Part shown: positions 20,320-32,799 of the stretch, piece by piece
Numbering within the stretch: the first letter of the stretch is position 1
Layout: every line of letters starts with the position of its first letter
Assembly (NCBI GenBank): GCA_039707465.1
Contig: CM077646.1
Location: 75,354,715-75,418,714, forward strand
DNA length: 64,000 nt
Source: Rhabdophis nuchalis
Lineage: Eukaryota > Chordata > Lepidosauria > Squamata > Natricidae
Reading direction: 5' to 3'
Program-made: the position numbers and the translations under genes
Notes under the pieces: generated by a model
What the model saw: the letters and a program-made list of their open reading frames with translations, nothing else
Told to the model about the DNA's origin: nothing
Database searches by the model: none

Positions 20320-21594
20320 ATCTAGTTCTTTGGAGAACAGACAATGTTTTAGCATATTTATGCAGAAATTCTCAAAATTCAAAAGATTTCTCAAAACTTT
20401 ATGCACCACTGTATATATTTTGATTCAATAAGAAAAAGATCAGAAATGAATGTGAATTTGTAAACATTTACAAAGAAAATTGCGGTTAGTATTCTTTGTA
20501 TTCATAATAATTTGTATGAGGCAAATTAAACAGGAAAAATCAAATGTCGTAACATACAACATTCATAAAAATGAGTTTGAACATTGAATGACTTCTACAT
20601 CACATGCCTATCAAAATCCCTTTTTAATAATACAGAAATAGTTTTGACAACTTTATCTAGATATACAGACAATATAAATTCAAGAGAAGCCATATATAAC
20701 ATAGTATTAAGTCTAATAAAAGACTACAAAAAAAGTAATGTGGCTTTCTCTGAGCTCAATTTTCTTCCTTATATGGAAGAAAATAATCTAGTAAAATGCT
20801 TATTACCTTGGTAGAGTACTTAATATACTGTTAGTCATTGTTCTGGAATGTTTAATGTTCAAGAAATCATTTTCACATAGCCAACTGCAAAAGTACACAA
20901 GAATGTACCTGCACTGCAAAAGTCAACTTTCAAATCCACATTGGTCTTTAACCTAGCCTCTATTAGTATGAAGATTAGAAATCAAAGGTACTTATAATTA
21001 GATTGTTATGCTACAACTCTTGATACTCCATACATTCTAAATAATGTAAAACATAAGCAATATACTATAACAATAACAATATATTTTAGTTTCTCAGCAT
21101 ATAACAAAATTCAGGATTAAAATTTAATCTTTTAATTTTGGTTAATTAAAAAGATTAAATTTAATCTTTTAATTAACTGATGACATGAGGTTTCAAAAAT
21201 TATAGTGTGTCTACAAATATCTATTTGATACAGTAATTCAAGTCCATCGCATGCCATTTAATATATTTTGTACTACAGCAAGTGAAAGTTATTTAAAGTG
21301 TGCTAATCTGCCTTCATTAAGTAATCTGAAATAATTACATAGGTTTGACAATAGGCAAAAAGCACAACAGGAAGCACTGGCTATCCAATTTTTTTTTTAT
21401 GTGTATTTATCTTAAATAGGACTACCGTAAAAAGGCATCTACATTTATACTACAGTATAATTTGTTTAATAGTGGCTAAAGTTTGAAGGGTTAATGAACT
21501 ATGTAAGACAATAAATCATAGCTCTGATATGTGAGAAATATCCTTTCTCTCTTGCCAACCTGGGATACTGAAGGAGAAATGTTCTAAGGCTTAC

Positions 21595-21631
21595 CTTATC
21601 AACAGGACTTGGTAATGGAGCATGGATGACA
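21595..21631 (-). CDS. SLMAP: SLMAP coding exon 4: short linker exon
   Basis: A 37-nt exon encodes the end of Asp140 and residues 141-152 (VIHAPLPSPVDK). The acceptor CCTATAG and donor GTAAGC flank it. The proline-rich linker between FHA domain and coiled coil matches known SLMAP. It ends in phase 0. Because of this phase, an alternative upstream exon ending in phase 0 could also join the next exon (see 18,319-18,387). Confidence 0.95.
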
Positions 21632-21784
21632 CTATAGGGGGGGAAAAGCTATCAATTAAAAAATATTTCCACCACATTTAGCAAAGAAGAAATTATCCCT
21701 CTCTCCTTCCTCCCTCTCTTTCTCTCCCCTCCCTCCCCCCCCCCCCCAGCATTCTAAAATCAACAAAATTCTTTTTAACCACTT

Positions 21785-21895
21785 CTGATTGTATTTATTG
21801 TTCTTCGTTTTTATCCTTTCCTGTGCACCGCCCTGAGTCCCATCAGGGAGAGAGGGCGGTATAGAAATATGAAATAAAATAAAGTAAAGTAAAAT
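21785..21895 (+). mobile_element. L2-type 3' end (LINE or SINE tail)
   Basis: Plus-strand sequence CACCGCCCTGAGTCCCATCA followed by GGGAGAGAGGGCGGTATAGAAATATGAAATAAAATAAAG (written in parts: GGGCGGTATAG then AT-rich tail) is the conserved L2 3' signature. No coding sequence is attached. Confidence 0.6.
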
Positions 21896-22363
21896 CCTAC
21901 ATGCAATAAACTATTATTATGGCTGCCAACACCAATAATGCCAATTATAGAGAAACCAACAATAAAAGCATGAACATAATGCTCTCTATAAAAGTGCACA
22001 TATGTAGAGAGCCCCCTCCCAAAAAAGGACAGAATTAAGAGAAAAAACATGTTAATGAATAACCAAGATATCAGGTTCGCTGATTTCTATCTGCACATAT
22101 CAACCATTGTCTTACATAAAAATGCAGACCTACTGCACATAGAAAAAAAATTACAAAATTGTCTCCTTCCTTTTATCAAGAAACATCAAAAAGGGAAAAA
22201 AATAGGATAGAAATGAAATAAATAGAAGGGGGTAGCTGCATGGATGTCAGCCATGGCTTGTGTATTAAAATTTTTCAATGAAAAAAACCAATCCTTAAAT
22301 ATAGGAAATTTCTCTAATATCTGAATATATTGCGCATTAAAATAACGTTGAAGTTGCACTTAC

Positions 22364-22436
22364 TCTGACCGTAGCCTAGCTTCCATACCATCAGGGAGAA
22401 ATAATTTTATTGTTGAGACAATGCATCCATGAGTGA
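22364..22436 (-). CDS. SLMAP: SLMAP coding exon 3: end of FHA domain and linker
   Basis: This exon encodes residues 116-140 (VTHGCIVSTIKLFLPDGMEA and onward to LRSD). It starts inside Val116 and ends inside Asp140 (73 nt, phase 1 in and phase 2 out). The acceptor is TTACAG on the minus strand and the donor is GTAAGT. It forms the last strand of the FHA region and the start of the linker to the coiled coil. The split codons fit both neighbouring exons exactly, confirming the boundaries. Confidence 0.96.
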
Positions 22437-22916
22437 CTGTAATAAAAAAAGACTTTAAGTTCTAGGTATCCTGTTATTAAAAATTACATTAATAAAGCAA
22501 ATTATGATAATTGCAAAAATGTTACCGAGACAGAACAAAAGCAATACACAAATGAAAACTGAACATTTTGGGAAAAAGAAAATTCAAATATTCTTTCTTT
22601 CAAAAAAATAAAAAGTAGCAGGCCATTTTAAAAAATTAGGAAGACCTAAGTCCTATGCTACTTCCCACCTTGTGCTATAAAAATATCAATTTTACCAGCT
22701 TATCCCAATTTCATTATGATATTCTAATCTCCAGAGGGTTGAATATGAGGCTTCCAGTGCCACCTTCTGTAATTGGTTTCAAAAGAAAGAAAGGAATTAA
22801 TGTAAAATGATGCCTCTCAAACTCATTCTCACCTGATAGGCTAGAGGTAGACTGTCACAGATTAAAAGGTCTAGTGATTATGTCCAACTATAAGCATGGC
22901 CAGATATAACCTAAGA

Positions 22917-23365
22917 CTGTGATGGTGAACCTATGGCATGTATGCCACAGGTGGCACGTGGAGCCATATATGCCAGCACGCAAGCTGTCAGCTCTCGCAT
23001 GCCAGCTGATTTTCAGCCTTCTGAGGGCCAGGAAAGGCTGTTTGCACCCTCCCCAGGCTTCAGGAAAGCCTCTGAAGCCTGGGGAGGATGAAAAACAGGC
23101 CCAACGTGCCAACCGGAAGTTCAGAAACAATCCATTTCTGGCTTCCAGAAGGCCTTTGGGGGCTGGGGGAGGCCGTTTTCACCCACTCCAGGATTCAGGA
23201 AAGCCTCCAGAGAATGTTTTCGGAGAAAACTCCTCCTGCATGGGGGAGCATGTGCATGCACCGGGAGGGGGGGTCGCATGCCCATGCGCAGGTGGGTGGG
23301 GCACATTCCATTGTGAGTATGGGCACAATTTTGGCACGCCTTTACAAAAAGGTTCGCCATCACTG
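22917..23365. mobile_element. hAT-type MITE with near-perfect target duplication
   Basis: A 449-bp element begins CTGTGATGGTGAACCT and ends AGGTTCGCCATCACTG. The flanking octamers ACCTAAGA and ACCTAAGT agree in 7 of 8 bases. Its ends match the element at 46,622-46,992. The interior is GC-rich with no convincing coding sequence. It lies in SLMAP intron 2. Confidence 0.8.
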
Positions 23366-23677
23366 ACCTAAGTCAACCCTCATGAATTCCAAGAAGTCTA
23401 TAAAATCTCAATTTCTCCAATCTGGGTGATATCTAAATCAGCATTGTGCCTATCCCAACTAGCTCAGGTAGAATAACCATTGGACAATGGAGAAGAACAT
23501 CATCATCCAAGAAAGTGAGGTATACTTGCCTCACTTCTTGAAGAAACTCATTGAAGAAAATTCTTTACAATATCAATCTCAAACACCCATAGTCTCCATT
23601 TGTTTAAAGCTTATTTTGTTATAAAATGTATTTGATATTACAATGGCAGAAGAAAAGAAAGTGATCCAGACTCTTAC

Positions 23678-23825
23678 CTTTCCGTGTGTTCTCTGTTACA
23701 TCTACACCAAACTGTATAATATCTCCAGATAGAATTTCACATGGTGGACTCTCTTCAGATCCTCTGCTCAATCGCTGACTATTTATAAATGTACCATTAC
23801 TGCTCTTAGTGTCTTGAAGATAGAA
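23678..23825 (-). CDS. SLMAP: SLMAP coding exon 2: second half of FHA domain
   Basis: This exon encodes residues 67-115, beginning [15 protein letters not shown] and ending DVTENTRK, plus one base (phase 1). It completes the FHA beta-sandwich. The conserved NGTFIN loop (residues 76-81), which supports phosphopeptide binding, is intact. The acceptor reads TTATAG and the donor GTAAGA. The 148-nt length matches 49 codons plus one base, and the following exon supplies TC to complete Val116. It is nearly identical to the mammalian sequence, so the FHA fold and its MST1/2 recognition are probably intact. Confidence 0.97.
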
Positions 23826-25888
23826 CTATAAGACAAACAGAAAAAGTCTATAATGTTTTCTGACATATTAAAGTTTAAGTCAAATTTAAGATTAAAATTT
23901 CAGACAATTCACTAATTGAAAATTAAAGAGGAAATTTATGATCATTCAAGTGTACTATCAGATAATGCCTATATTATAATTGCAGCAGAATAATAAATGA
24001 GTTTATCCCTTACACTTTGAGAATGAAAGAATCCCACAGTTGATCATCTATTAATTGGAATGCATTCACTTCTATTCTGTTATCTAGAAATGTATGTTTT
24101 AATTAGCCTTATTATAACCTTTAATAAATTATGTACCATCTGAATAATTTTCTTTCTTTCTTTTCTTCTTCACCCCAACTCTCCGTCACGTCCCTGAGAG
24201 CACAATGCTGTCCCTCAACAAAGTAGTAGAATTTATAGAAGTCTGTTTTAAAAATCAATGTAAGTATCTGGAATTCTATTCATGGGTGAAAGAGCTACAG
24301 TCATTCTGTATTTTCACTTCGTACAAGTATGTTTAAAATTAAAGAAAAAAGTGAAAGGAAACAACATTAAGAATAAAGGTACTTTGTGAAAAAGGCTTTA
24401 TCCATTAATGTTGTCCACCCATATTTTTTTCCCAATTTCATTTACAAAATAAACATTGTGAGGGGAAAGAGATTTTATAAAACATAGAATTAATGAAAGT
24501 AAAATGTTTCATCCAAGATCACCCAATATTTTCACACTAAAAGCTATTTCCTTATATTGGTGCCAATAAAAGATAATATTTGTAGCTCAAGTTTGAAAAA
24601 AAAAAGAGCACGCTCCCACTTCCTTCTAGCACTGATGATATTACCTAGTTTGGTAATGAAATGTCTGCAAGAAAACCACCAAAATCAGAAGGCATGAAGG
24701 ACCCCACACTTACATTGTTTTTAACAGCAATGTGTAATAACGCATTTAACACAGCAGTCCTTATACAAATATCCTGTTTGAACCATCAAGGAACTACATC
24801 TTCTGATAGGTTTAGTGTTGCAGCCTCCCCACATAAGCAGGCAGAGATATGTGCAGATGATAGCCCCACAAGGAATGCCACTGAAACAAAATGTCAGTAG
24901 CTTCATTTTAGCATAAATTCTGGTGGAAATGTCATCTCTGTGTGCACACAATGTCCAACATGCAGAAGTGTGTTAAAAGTTTGAGCCATGTTCATCTCTA
25001 AACACTTAAACAACTACAATCACAATTTAAATTGGAAAGCAAAAACATTTTAGATCAAATTTATAATAATTTCAGAAATACTGAGCACATTTATAGTCAA
25101 TAAATTGTATATATGAATTGTTAGTGTATACTTTTGTTTGGGCTGTAACATTCTGCTTATCCAAAAATAAATAATATTAGTGCAAACATTTTAATAAATT
25201 AAATATTTTATTTTTTTCTTAGCTTTAAGTGAAATCTGCATTAAAAACTAGTACAGCCAAATATTACAGGATGTAATTATTTTTATTATGTTTATTACCT
25301 AATAGTTACCATCTGTTATTTATGGAATTTAAACAAAGCTAAAATTGTCTACATTGAATTTTATTATAATTAATTGTAATTAATGATTACATCACATTGT
25401 AGCTCTCAAAAAACTGTGACAAGCAATAGTATCATTTAGTTTCTATAAGCAGAACAACGTAGATTACATACCAATAATAAAATTATAAAAATACAATAAT
25501 AATGTAACAAAGTGTTTCTACAAGACTTCTATTTCACTCCTTCTGGAGGCTCTTAACTTAAAAATACACATATTCCTGCATTTCAAAAATCTAAACAACA
25601 CAAGTTGGTCTCTGAATTTTGCCTAACATTGTAGTTTACAGTAAAAGTTTGTTAGATAACGTTTATTTTACTTTTTATCTATTATGGCAGCTTAAACCCA
25701 ATTTGAGATATTACAATACAAAAGCTTTTCTCAATTGTACTGTACAAATATAGCCCAAAATACAGGTAGTACATGGACTCAGAATTCAGAACTTTCAAAG
25801 GATTTGACTCAATAAGTGGTCAGAGAAGTTTCGTATCTATTGTCAAGATGTCTACCTGAGACATTAATTAGCCTTATTATAACCTTTA

Positions 25889-26710
25889 GGTGTCCTCCTG
25901 GATTCCCGGCTGTCCTTGGAGGACCATGTGGCAGCCGTGGCCAGGGGGGCGTTTCATCAGGTACGCCTGATGCGCCAATTGCACCCCTTACTGGACCGGG
26001 CTGCCCTTCGCACAGTCACTCAAGCTCTCGTGACGTCCCGTCTCGACTACTGTAATGCTCTCTACATGGGGCTTCCCTTGAGGTGCACTCGAAAGCTACA
26101 GCTAGTCCAAAACGCAGCAGCGCGGGTAATTACGGGAGCTACCAGAAGCTCCCATATAACACCAATCCTGCGCGAGCTGCATTGGCTTCCTGTGGTCTTT
26201 CGGGTGCACTTCAAGGTTTTAACGACCATCTTTAAAGCGCTCCATGGCTCGGGGCCTAGTTATATGCGAGACCGTCTCGTGCCCCATACATCCCTTAGAC
26301 CGATACGCTCCCACAGAGAGGGCCTTCTCAGGATGCCGTCGGCCGGACAATGCCGACTGGCGACACCCAGGGAAAGAGCCTTCTCTGTGGCGGGCCCTGC
26401 CCTTTGGAACGACCTACCCCCTGAACTCCGGACCATCACCGACCTCCGCCTCTTCCGCCAATGTCTAAAGACATACTTTTTTCATCAAACCGGCCTAGCC
26501 TAACCTCCCATGGGGACTTTTAGAAAAGTTTTAAATTGGGTTTTTAATTAATAATTGGTTTTAGCATAGGTTTGGGATCTAATATATATTTTAAATTATT
26601 TATCTATGTTCTATTTTTGTATGTTTTTTAAATCTCCTGTGCGCCGCCCTGGGTCCTCTGCGGAGAAGGGCGGGATATAAATGTAATAAAATAAATAAAT
26701 AAATAAATAA
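25889..26710 (+). mobile_element. 5'-truncated L2-clade LINE
   Basis: An open plus-strand frame to 26,503 encodes the RT C-terminal region ([55 protein letters not shown]). It is followed by a 3' UTR with CGCCGCCCTGGGTCC...GGGCGGGATATAAAT and an (AAAT)n tail. The uninterrupted frame suggests a fairly recent insertion into SLMAP intron 1. The upstream end abuts a 25-bp repeat of sequence at 24,099. Confidence 0.85.
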
Positions 26711-27999
26711 GATTAGTTCATTAAGTATCTCTTAGTGAAGATTCTTCCTAGATGAGACCCAGAACTGTTTGGTGGATATAATCCCCTTGGAGGCTATCCA
26801 TACTAGATTCAACATATAGTAAATAGATCTACTTTATTATAGTTCTAGTGACTGGGTAAGTTATTCATTCTGCACTGTCTCCGCTATTTTCAAATCACTG
26901 CACATTTCATTGACCATTAGGAACAAAGCTTCTGAAAGGTGGAAAGATAATTAATATTGACCCATACCTAAATACTCATTGATCAAAGGCTTCCAAATTT
27001 CAGTGTATTTGTATATACTTGTTTAGTCATCAATATAAAAAGTATTTAGGGAATTGAGTGAGAGTGTGACCTGGGATTATAAATCTGATTATAACATTGC
27101 TATAAATGTATACATGGCACCAAATTTCCCTCCCTCCATTCTATGGGCGTCAACTGAACTGATTGCCTCTGTCACCACAAAGTTAATTTTTTATTTTCTA
27201 ATCTGTACTAATAAAAATATTTTTCAAAAATAATTTTATTGAGTTTTAAGAACATTACACTTAATATTTTTCAGCAAGCATATAAAGTACATAAGTATTT
27301 AACTATATTGTCATTGTATAAAATGTTCAGTAATAGGGGGAAAAACTAACCTATTATATAATGTCTTTAAGTAGAATTTTAAAAATATACTACATAACAT
27401 TAAATTACCTAAATTAAAATCAGAAGTAAATGGTCCTATGGAATACAGGATTCATACACTTCTATTTATTTAACTTTATTTATTAAAAGAATAAGAATTT
27501 TAAAAGAAAACATTCTATAAGAAAATCTGTGTGTATGTACAGTATGCATCTAGATGGCTAGTTATCTTACTGCAAAACTTGTCTCCATAGCTACAAATTA
27601 CTACTTAAAACCTTTTCCTTCCTAAAATTTGTCACTCTTCTCCATAAGAATTGACAAGTATCACACCAGATATTCATCGCAATTACAATTTAGTTTCTAC
27701 AATTTCTATGTAGTTCTTTTCCAATTTTCAGTTGAGTATCTTCACTTCAAAAGTTACACCTTTTCTCTTCATTAGCAAATTTAAAGACCATAAAGCTGAT
27801 TTCTTAAATAAAACAGTCATATATGCCATAGGAATGGTGATAACTGTCTATTTTTTAACTATCTGGATCTGGCCATTTTTCCATCTGAGGGGCTCCATTT
27901 TGGAATTGTTCCTCTAAAATTGCTTCCTCAATGGAAGGGGAAGAGGTAATCTGCATTGAAGCTCTTCTTTCAATTATGTTGGGAGGTTTCTACTTAAAC

Positions 28000-29450
28000 C
28001 ATCATAATAAAAATTGGTGTCAGGTTTATATTCCAAAATTATAGTTGACTCCTTTGCATTGTCAACTACTTGTTAAATTGCCTCAGTGGTTTGATTACTT
28101 TATACACATATTTGCATCTCTGAAAAAGTTTGAGTAGTAACAACCTTGGAGCCTAGCTGTTTTATAAACTGATGGATTTTATTTTTTTTGAAAATTTCAA
28201 ATGCATCTCTGATAATTTGCTCCTCCTTCTTCTTGACTTCCTGTTTAGTCAAAGAGTAATGGCTGCTTCTTCTTCAATCTGACTGTAGCCTGATCCTGCT
28301 TGCAGATGTTTTGCTGTATCAGAGGTTCTTGAAGGAAAATTCTGGAACTTTTTGTAACCCAGAAAAGTCATATAAACTAAAGGAATGCCAGTTCCTTCTG
28401 TTGATAGTTGAAGTTATATTTCAGGGGGAAACCCTCAGGGATCCTTCCCTTAGCGTGTAGTTAGTTGGTCATCTTTTCACCGGAAGTAATTCTCTTATAT
28501 TTCAATTTAAAAGCCTAGTCCACATTGCTCTTAGTACATTAATTGGTATGGGTTTTTTTGTTTTGTTTTTAAATGATCATCCAATTCACTTATACAGCCA
28601 TTATTTCCATTGCCTTCCTGTAAGCTATAATTTTTAAGTCCACCTTAAAATCCATTTCAAGTGTCTTCAAAGGAGTTTGTTTATCTTCAACAAATTTTAA
28701 TTCCAGTTACAACAGTTCACACAGAGAGTTCAAAGGTTTCTTTTAAAGAAGCCATCGTGTGCTTTAGTAATCAACCTTCAAAATCCCATTTTACATTGAA
28801 ATGTAAGCAAAAGACTTTCACACAAAGCCTTAGCATGTAAACTGTATAGAAACAACTTTAAAGTCTAAACTTTAAAGTAGCTCTTTTTGCTGTTTATTGC
28901 CAATAGTTGCCAAAAAATGAAGATTTTACAAAGGTGATAAGACATAGTTTCTTTTCTATTCAACGGATTGTAGTTCAATCTTAAAGAAGCTGTACAAAAA
29001 ATTAATTCCTAAGCCATTAAAAAGATGAGCTTTGATCAAACTTTGAGTCTATGAAGGCTACATTTATGCCTCAGAGCACATGGAACCCATTACACCCAGC
29101 TGATCACAAATGAGTACAAAAACAAGTTTCTGCTGCCTGCTCATAAAAATCAGCCTCATGCTTGCTGCTGAGTGGTTAGATTGAATGAGCAATTTCAAGG
29201 ATTGGGGTGTGACAGCCGATCAATGTGGAACTTGTTTCCTTTGTCTCACTGGGCTCCACAAAGTAATTATGGGGACCCCAAGGGATCATGAGGTATCTCA
29301 GTAGATCGAGGAAGGCCTTGGGTGGCCTGCTCTAGCACTAGGCTCTACATGGTCTTCCCCATCTGAGATACCTCATGTGCATTTAACAACCTGAGCATTT
29401 GATTAGTGAATGCATTGGAGAAAGCAGTGAGTGATCACTTTCATTTAATG
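28000..29450 (-). mobile_element. Possible degenerate L1-like ORF1/5' UTR fragment
   Basis: Around 28,150-28,260 the minus strand reads QEVKKKEEQIIRDAFEIF, a charged helical stretch resembling L1 ORF1 coiled coils. The GC-richer segment toward 29,450 could be an associated leader. No RT motif was found. The identification is tentative. Confidence 0.25.
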
Positions 29451-29689
29451 CGATTCAATCAAACAAATCCTTGGATTACAAATATAACTGGTAGACTCAA
29501 GGATTACCTGTAATTTCTTAGATCATATGAAAATAACAATTTTAATTTGTCCTGAATGATAAGCCTATTTTAGTTTACATTTTAAACTTATTTAGTACTA
29601 GCTATACCTGGCCACGCGTTGCTGTGGCTAAGTCTGGTTAAATGGCCAAACAATCTGTGTGTCTACACCTGCACACATACACACAACCA

Positions 29690-29990
29690 CCGTATAACCC
29701 CCAACCTACCTATCTACCTATCGTATTTCTCCCTCTCTATCTATCCCTCTACTTACCTACCTACCTACCTACTGTATTTCTTCCTTTCTCCCTCTATCTA
29801 CCTACCTACCGTATTTCTCTCTCTACCTATCCCCTACCTTCCTACCTACATTTCTCCCTCTCTATCTATCCCCCTACCTACCTAACCTACCTACCTACCG
29901 TATTTCTCCCTCTCTATCTATCCCTCTATCTACCTACCTACCTACTGTATTTCTCCCTCTCTATCTATTCCCCTATTTACCTATCTACTG
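29690..29990. repeat. CTAC/CTAT tetranucleotide-rich tract
   Basis: Imperfect repeats of CTACCTACC alternate with CCGTATTTCTCCCTCTCTAT. They produce spurious Tyr/Leu/Pro-rich open frames. The tract is inside the Helitron. Confidence 0.85.
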
Positions 29991-29995
29991 TAATA

Positions 29996-30350
29996 CAATA
30001 ATACAATAGCATAGTTGGAAGGGACCTTGGAGGTCATCTAGTCCAACTCCCTGCCTAGGCAGGAAGCCCTATACCATTTCAGACAAATGGCTATCCAACA
30101 TCTTCTTGAAGACTTGCAATGTTGGGGCACTCACAACTTCTGGAGGCAAGCTGTTTCAGTGGTTAATTGTTCTGTCAGGAAATTCCTCCTCAGTTCTAAG
30201 TTGCTTCTCTCCTTGATTAGTTTCCACCCATTGCTTCTTGTTGTGCCCTCAGGTGCCCTGGAGAATAGTTTGACTCCCTCTTCTTTGTGGCAACCCCTGA
30301 AATATTGGAAGGCTGCTATCATGTCTCCCCTAGTCCCTCTTTTAGTAAAC
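29996..30350 (-). mobile_element. CR1 LINE 3' end
   Basis: Read in reverse, this is the standard CR1 3' UTR. The plus strand shows AGTTGGAAGGGACCTTGGAG, TCTAGTCCAACTCCCTGCCT and the upstream coding remnants. It interrupts the CTAC/TATTTCTCC array of the Helitron, so it inserted later. Confidence 0.85.
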
Positions 30351-30696
30351 TGTATTTCTCCCTCTCTCTCTCTCTATGGGCCACCTGGGAGTTTGCTATC
30401 CTCTGTGTTTTGAGACTTTTGGGCTTCCATACCTTGCTGAGGAAATGACAGTTGAAAAGCAGCCTGATGGGAGGAGCTATAGGGAGGTGCAAACATGATC
30501 AGTGGATACATTTTACGTGTGTGTACCTTGCACATGACACATGTGTGCTAGGCACAAAATGAGTACGTATTCTATTATCGGAAGTCCTTAGGAACATTGT
30601 GTCAAAATTTGGTGTAAATCGGTGCAGTAGTTTTTGAGATTAGCTGCTTCGTACAAACTATTTTACATTTTTATTTATATAGATTATGAAGACGCT

Positions 30697-31190
30697 TACC
30701 TTATTTTTCTGACTATAAGACGCACCAAGATTCTGAAGAGGTAATTTTAAAAAATGCACTCGGCAGGCGTCCCAAACCCTCTGCACGCCTCATTTTTTGT
30801 GAAAAATGGGATATGCAGAGAGTTTGAGAACCTGAAAAGTGCTCCTGGAGGCTTGGGGGGGCACAAAAATGAGCAAAAAACTGCCCATTTTCTGCAAAAA
30901 CAGGCCTGTTGTTTTTCCCCCCCAAAAAACAGGACATGCATAGGCTTTGGGAGTGCTCCTGGGGTCTGGGGGGACCAGAAATGAGCAAAAAATAGCCCAT
31001 TTTCATTCATTTTTGCCCTCCCCAGCCCCTAGGAGCACTTTGCAGGCCTCCCAAACCCTCTGCACGTCCACTTTTATGAAGGGGGTGAGGTTTTGGGAGG
31101 CCAAAAATGCTGCCTTCAGTGTATAAGACACACCCAGATTTTCATCCTCTTTTGGGGGGGGGGAGGTGTGTCTTATACTCTGAAAAATAT
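30697..31190. mobile_element. TIR MITE, ACTATAAGACGCACC family
   Basis: The left end TTTTTCTGACTATAAGACGC and the right end GTGTCTTATACTCTGAAAAA are inverted repeats. Related copies are at 45,606 and 52,365. The interior contains repeated CAAACCCTCTGCACG motifs in both orientations. The superfamily is uncertain. Confidence 0.6.
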
Positions 31191-32309
31191 TTTTTAATAA
31201 ACATTATTCTAATACTACAAATAAAATAGTGTATAGATATAGAAAAAGTGTTGATTTTTAGGATTTACCTTTTACTTTACCTTACTGGCTCACAATTTAT
31301 TCTATTTCCAAATTGATCTACTTAGTATAATAAAATTAACTTAGGGTCTGCTTTGTTTTTATTTACTAAGAAATTTTATAACCCAGAAACATTTATTTTT
31401 CAAAATGTTAGATTCTGTTTCTTTACAGTGTGCAAACTTTTTGTTAATCGGTATACAGTGATGTTTTTAAATTACAGTTTTCAAAAGATTTTAAAAAACA
31501 GTTGTAACAAGACCATATTGGGAACCAAGTAAGTGTGTACATAACTGTCCATATACAATACACACTGAATTCCTGCTGTGTTTTTAGCTTAAACATATTT
31601 AGATTATGTCCTATATGTTAAGATTTTAAAAGAGATTTGATATTTAACTTTTGTAATCATTTTCCATCCTGCCTTTTGCAACTTAAGCATTCCACCCGGA
31701 ATATGAGTAATTAATTGGAAACAGAGGCAACTAAAGAAGGGTGCGGCCTTTCCAATTATAGTTCTTAGTGCAAAAGCACAACTTGGAATATCTTGAAAAT
31801 GATGCGTTTCTTTAACTGAATAATTTCCCTTATAATCAAAATAAAAATACTTAGAAAACAAAATTTTACTCCTTTATCACAAATAATTCTTAAAGAGAAG
31901 AAATACAATTTCCTGACAAGTTTTTGCTACCCAATAAGGGAAAAAAATCCCTAAAAACTGGGTACTGTGTTCATGGGAAATATTTTATAAGAACTTTATA
32001 AATAGTTTTGTGGAATAACTACTTTCCCTCTTTTATGCTTTTTCATATAACAAATATACTTATTACCTATTTTCAGCACAAACAAATAAGGAGTAACAAG
32101 GTTATGTAAAATGGCCATACGATTCAAAGAAATCAATTATCTATTATTTAAATATTTACATAATAATTAGAAGACTGGCTAACATTTTAGAAGAAAAGAT
32201 GAAGAAATATAAAATTCTGCAGGTGGGGTAATCAGTGAAATGAACAAGTATAGGATGGGGACGACTTGACTTTCAGTGCATTGAAAATAACCTGATTGTT
32301 GTACTACAT
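31191..32309. other. Intronic sequence without recognised features
   Basis: Part of SLMAP intron 1; AT-rich, no element recognised. 26,711-27,999 is similar. Confidence 0.55.
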
Positions 32310-32475
32310 AACAAATTGAACAAAAGACAGCAGTGTGATGCAGCTGATAATATGACATATTGATATGTATAAACAGAAGAATGGAAAGTAATTCTCTCTC
32401 TCTACTTTGCTTAAACAGGCTTCACTTAGTATAGCATATAATTCTGGGCACTGCTATCTAAAAAGGATGTTAACA
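32310..32475 (+). mobile_element. Degenerate CR1 LINE fragment
   Basis: GCATATAATTCTGGGCACTG and TCTAAAAAGGATGTTAACAA match the CR1 pol C-terminal region in plus orientation. It is short and diverged. Confidence 0.45.
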
Positions 32476-32732
32476 AAATGCATTTACAGCTGTTTACAGC
32501 ATCCTGTGATCATGTGACCATGCTTTACAATGTTTGTTGGAAACCTGCATTTATTTCCGGTTTTTGGCAGAAACAAAAAAAACAAAAAACCCACCCACAG
32601 CAACCACTGCAAAACTGGTTGTAAAATCAAGTGCAGTCACATGGTGACCTTCATAATCACCAGCATGTCTTACAACCATAATTTTGGCCTCAATTATGAT
32701 CGTAAGTTAAGAACTACCTGTAAAAAAAGGAA

Positions 32733-32736
32733 TATT

Positions 32737-32799
<63 letters not shown>

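Larger units (their letters stand above)
29598..30683 (-). mobile_element. Helitron (minus strand) with nested CR1 and CTAC-type satellite
   Basis: Read on the minus strand, the element starts TCTATATAAATAAAAATG after an A and ends CTAG before a T. The CTAG is preceded by a hairpin (GCCAC...GTGGC) about 10 nt upstream. These are the diagnostic Helitron termini (5'-TC, 3' hairpin, CTRR, A/T target). No Rep/Hel coding sequence is present, so it is non-autonomous. A CR1 3' end and a long CTAC/CTAT tract lie inside. Confidence 0.7.

Noticed and set aside
29642..30001. Tyr/Leu/Pro-rich frames
   Set aside because: They are low-complexity translation of the CTAC/CTAT array.
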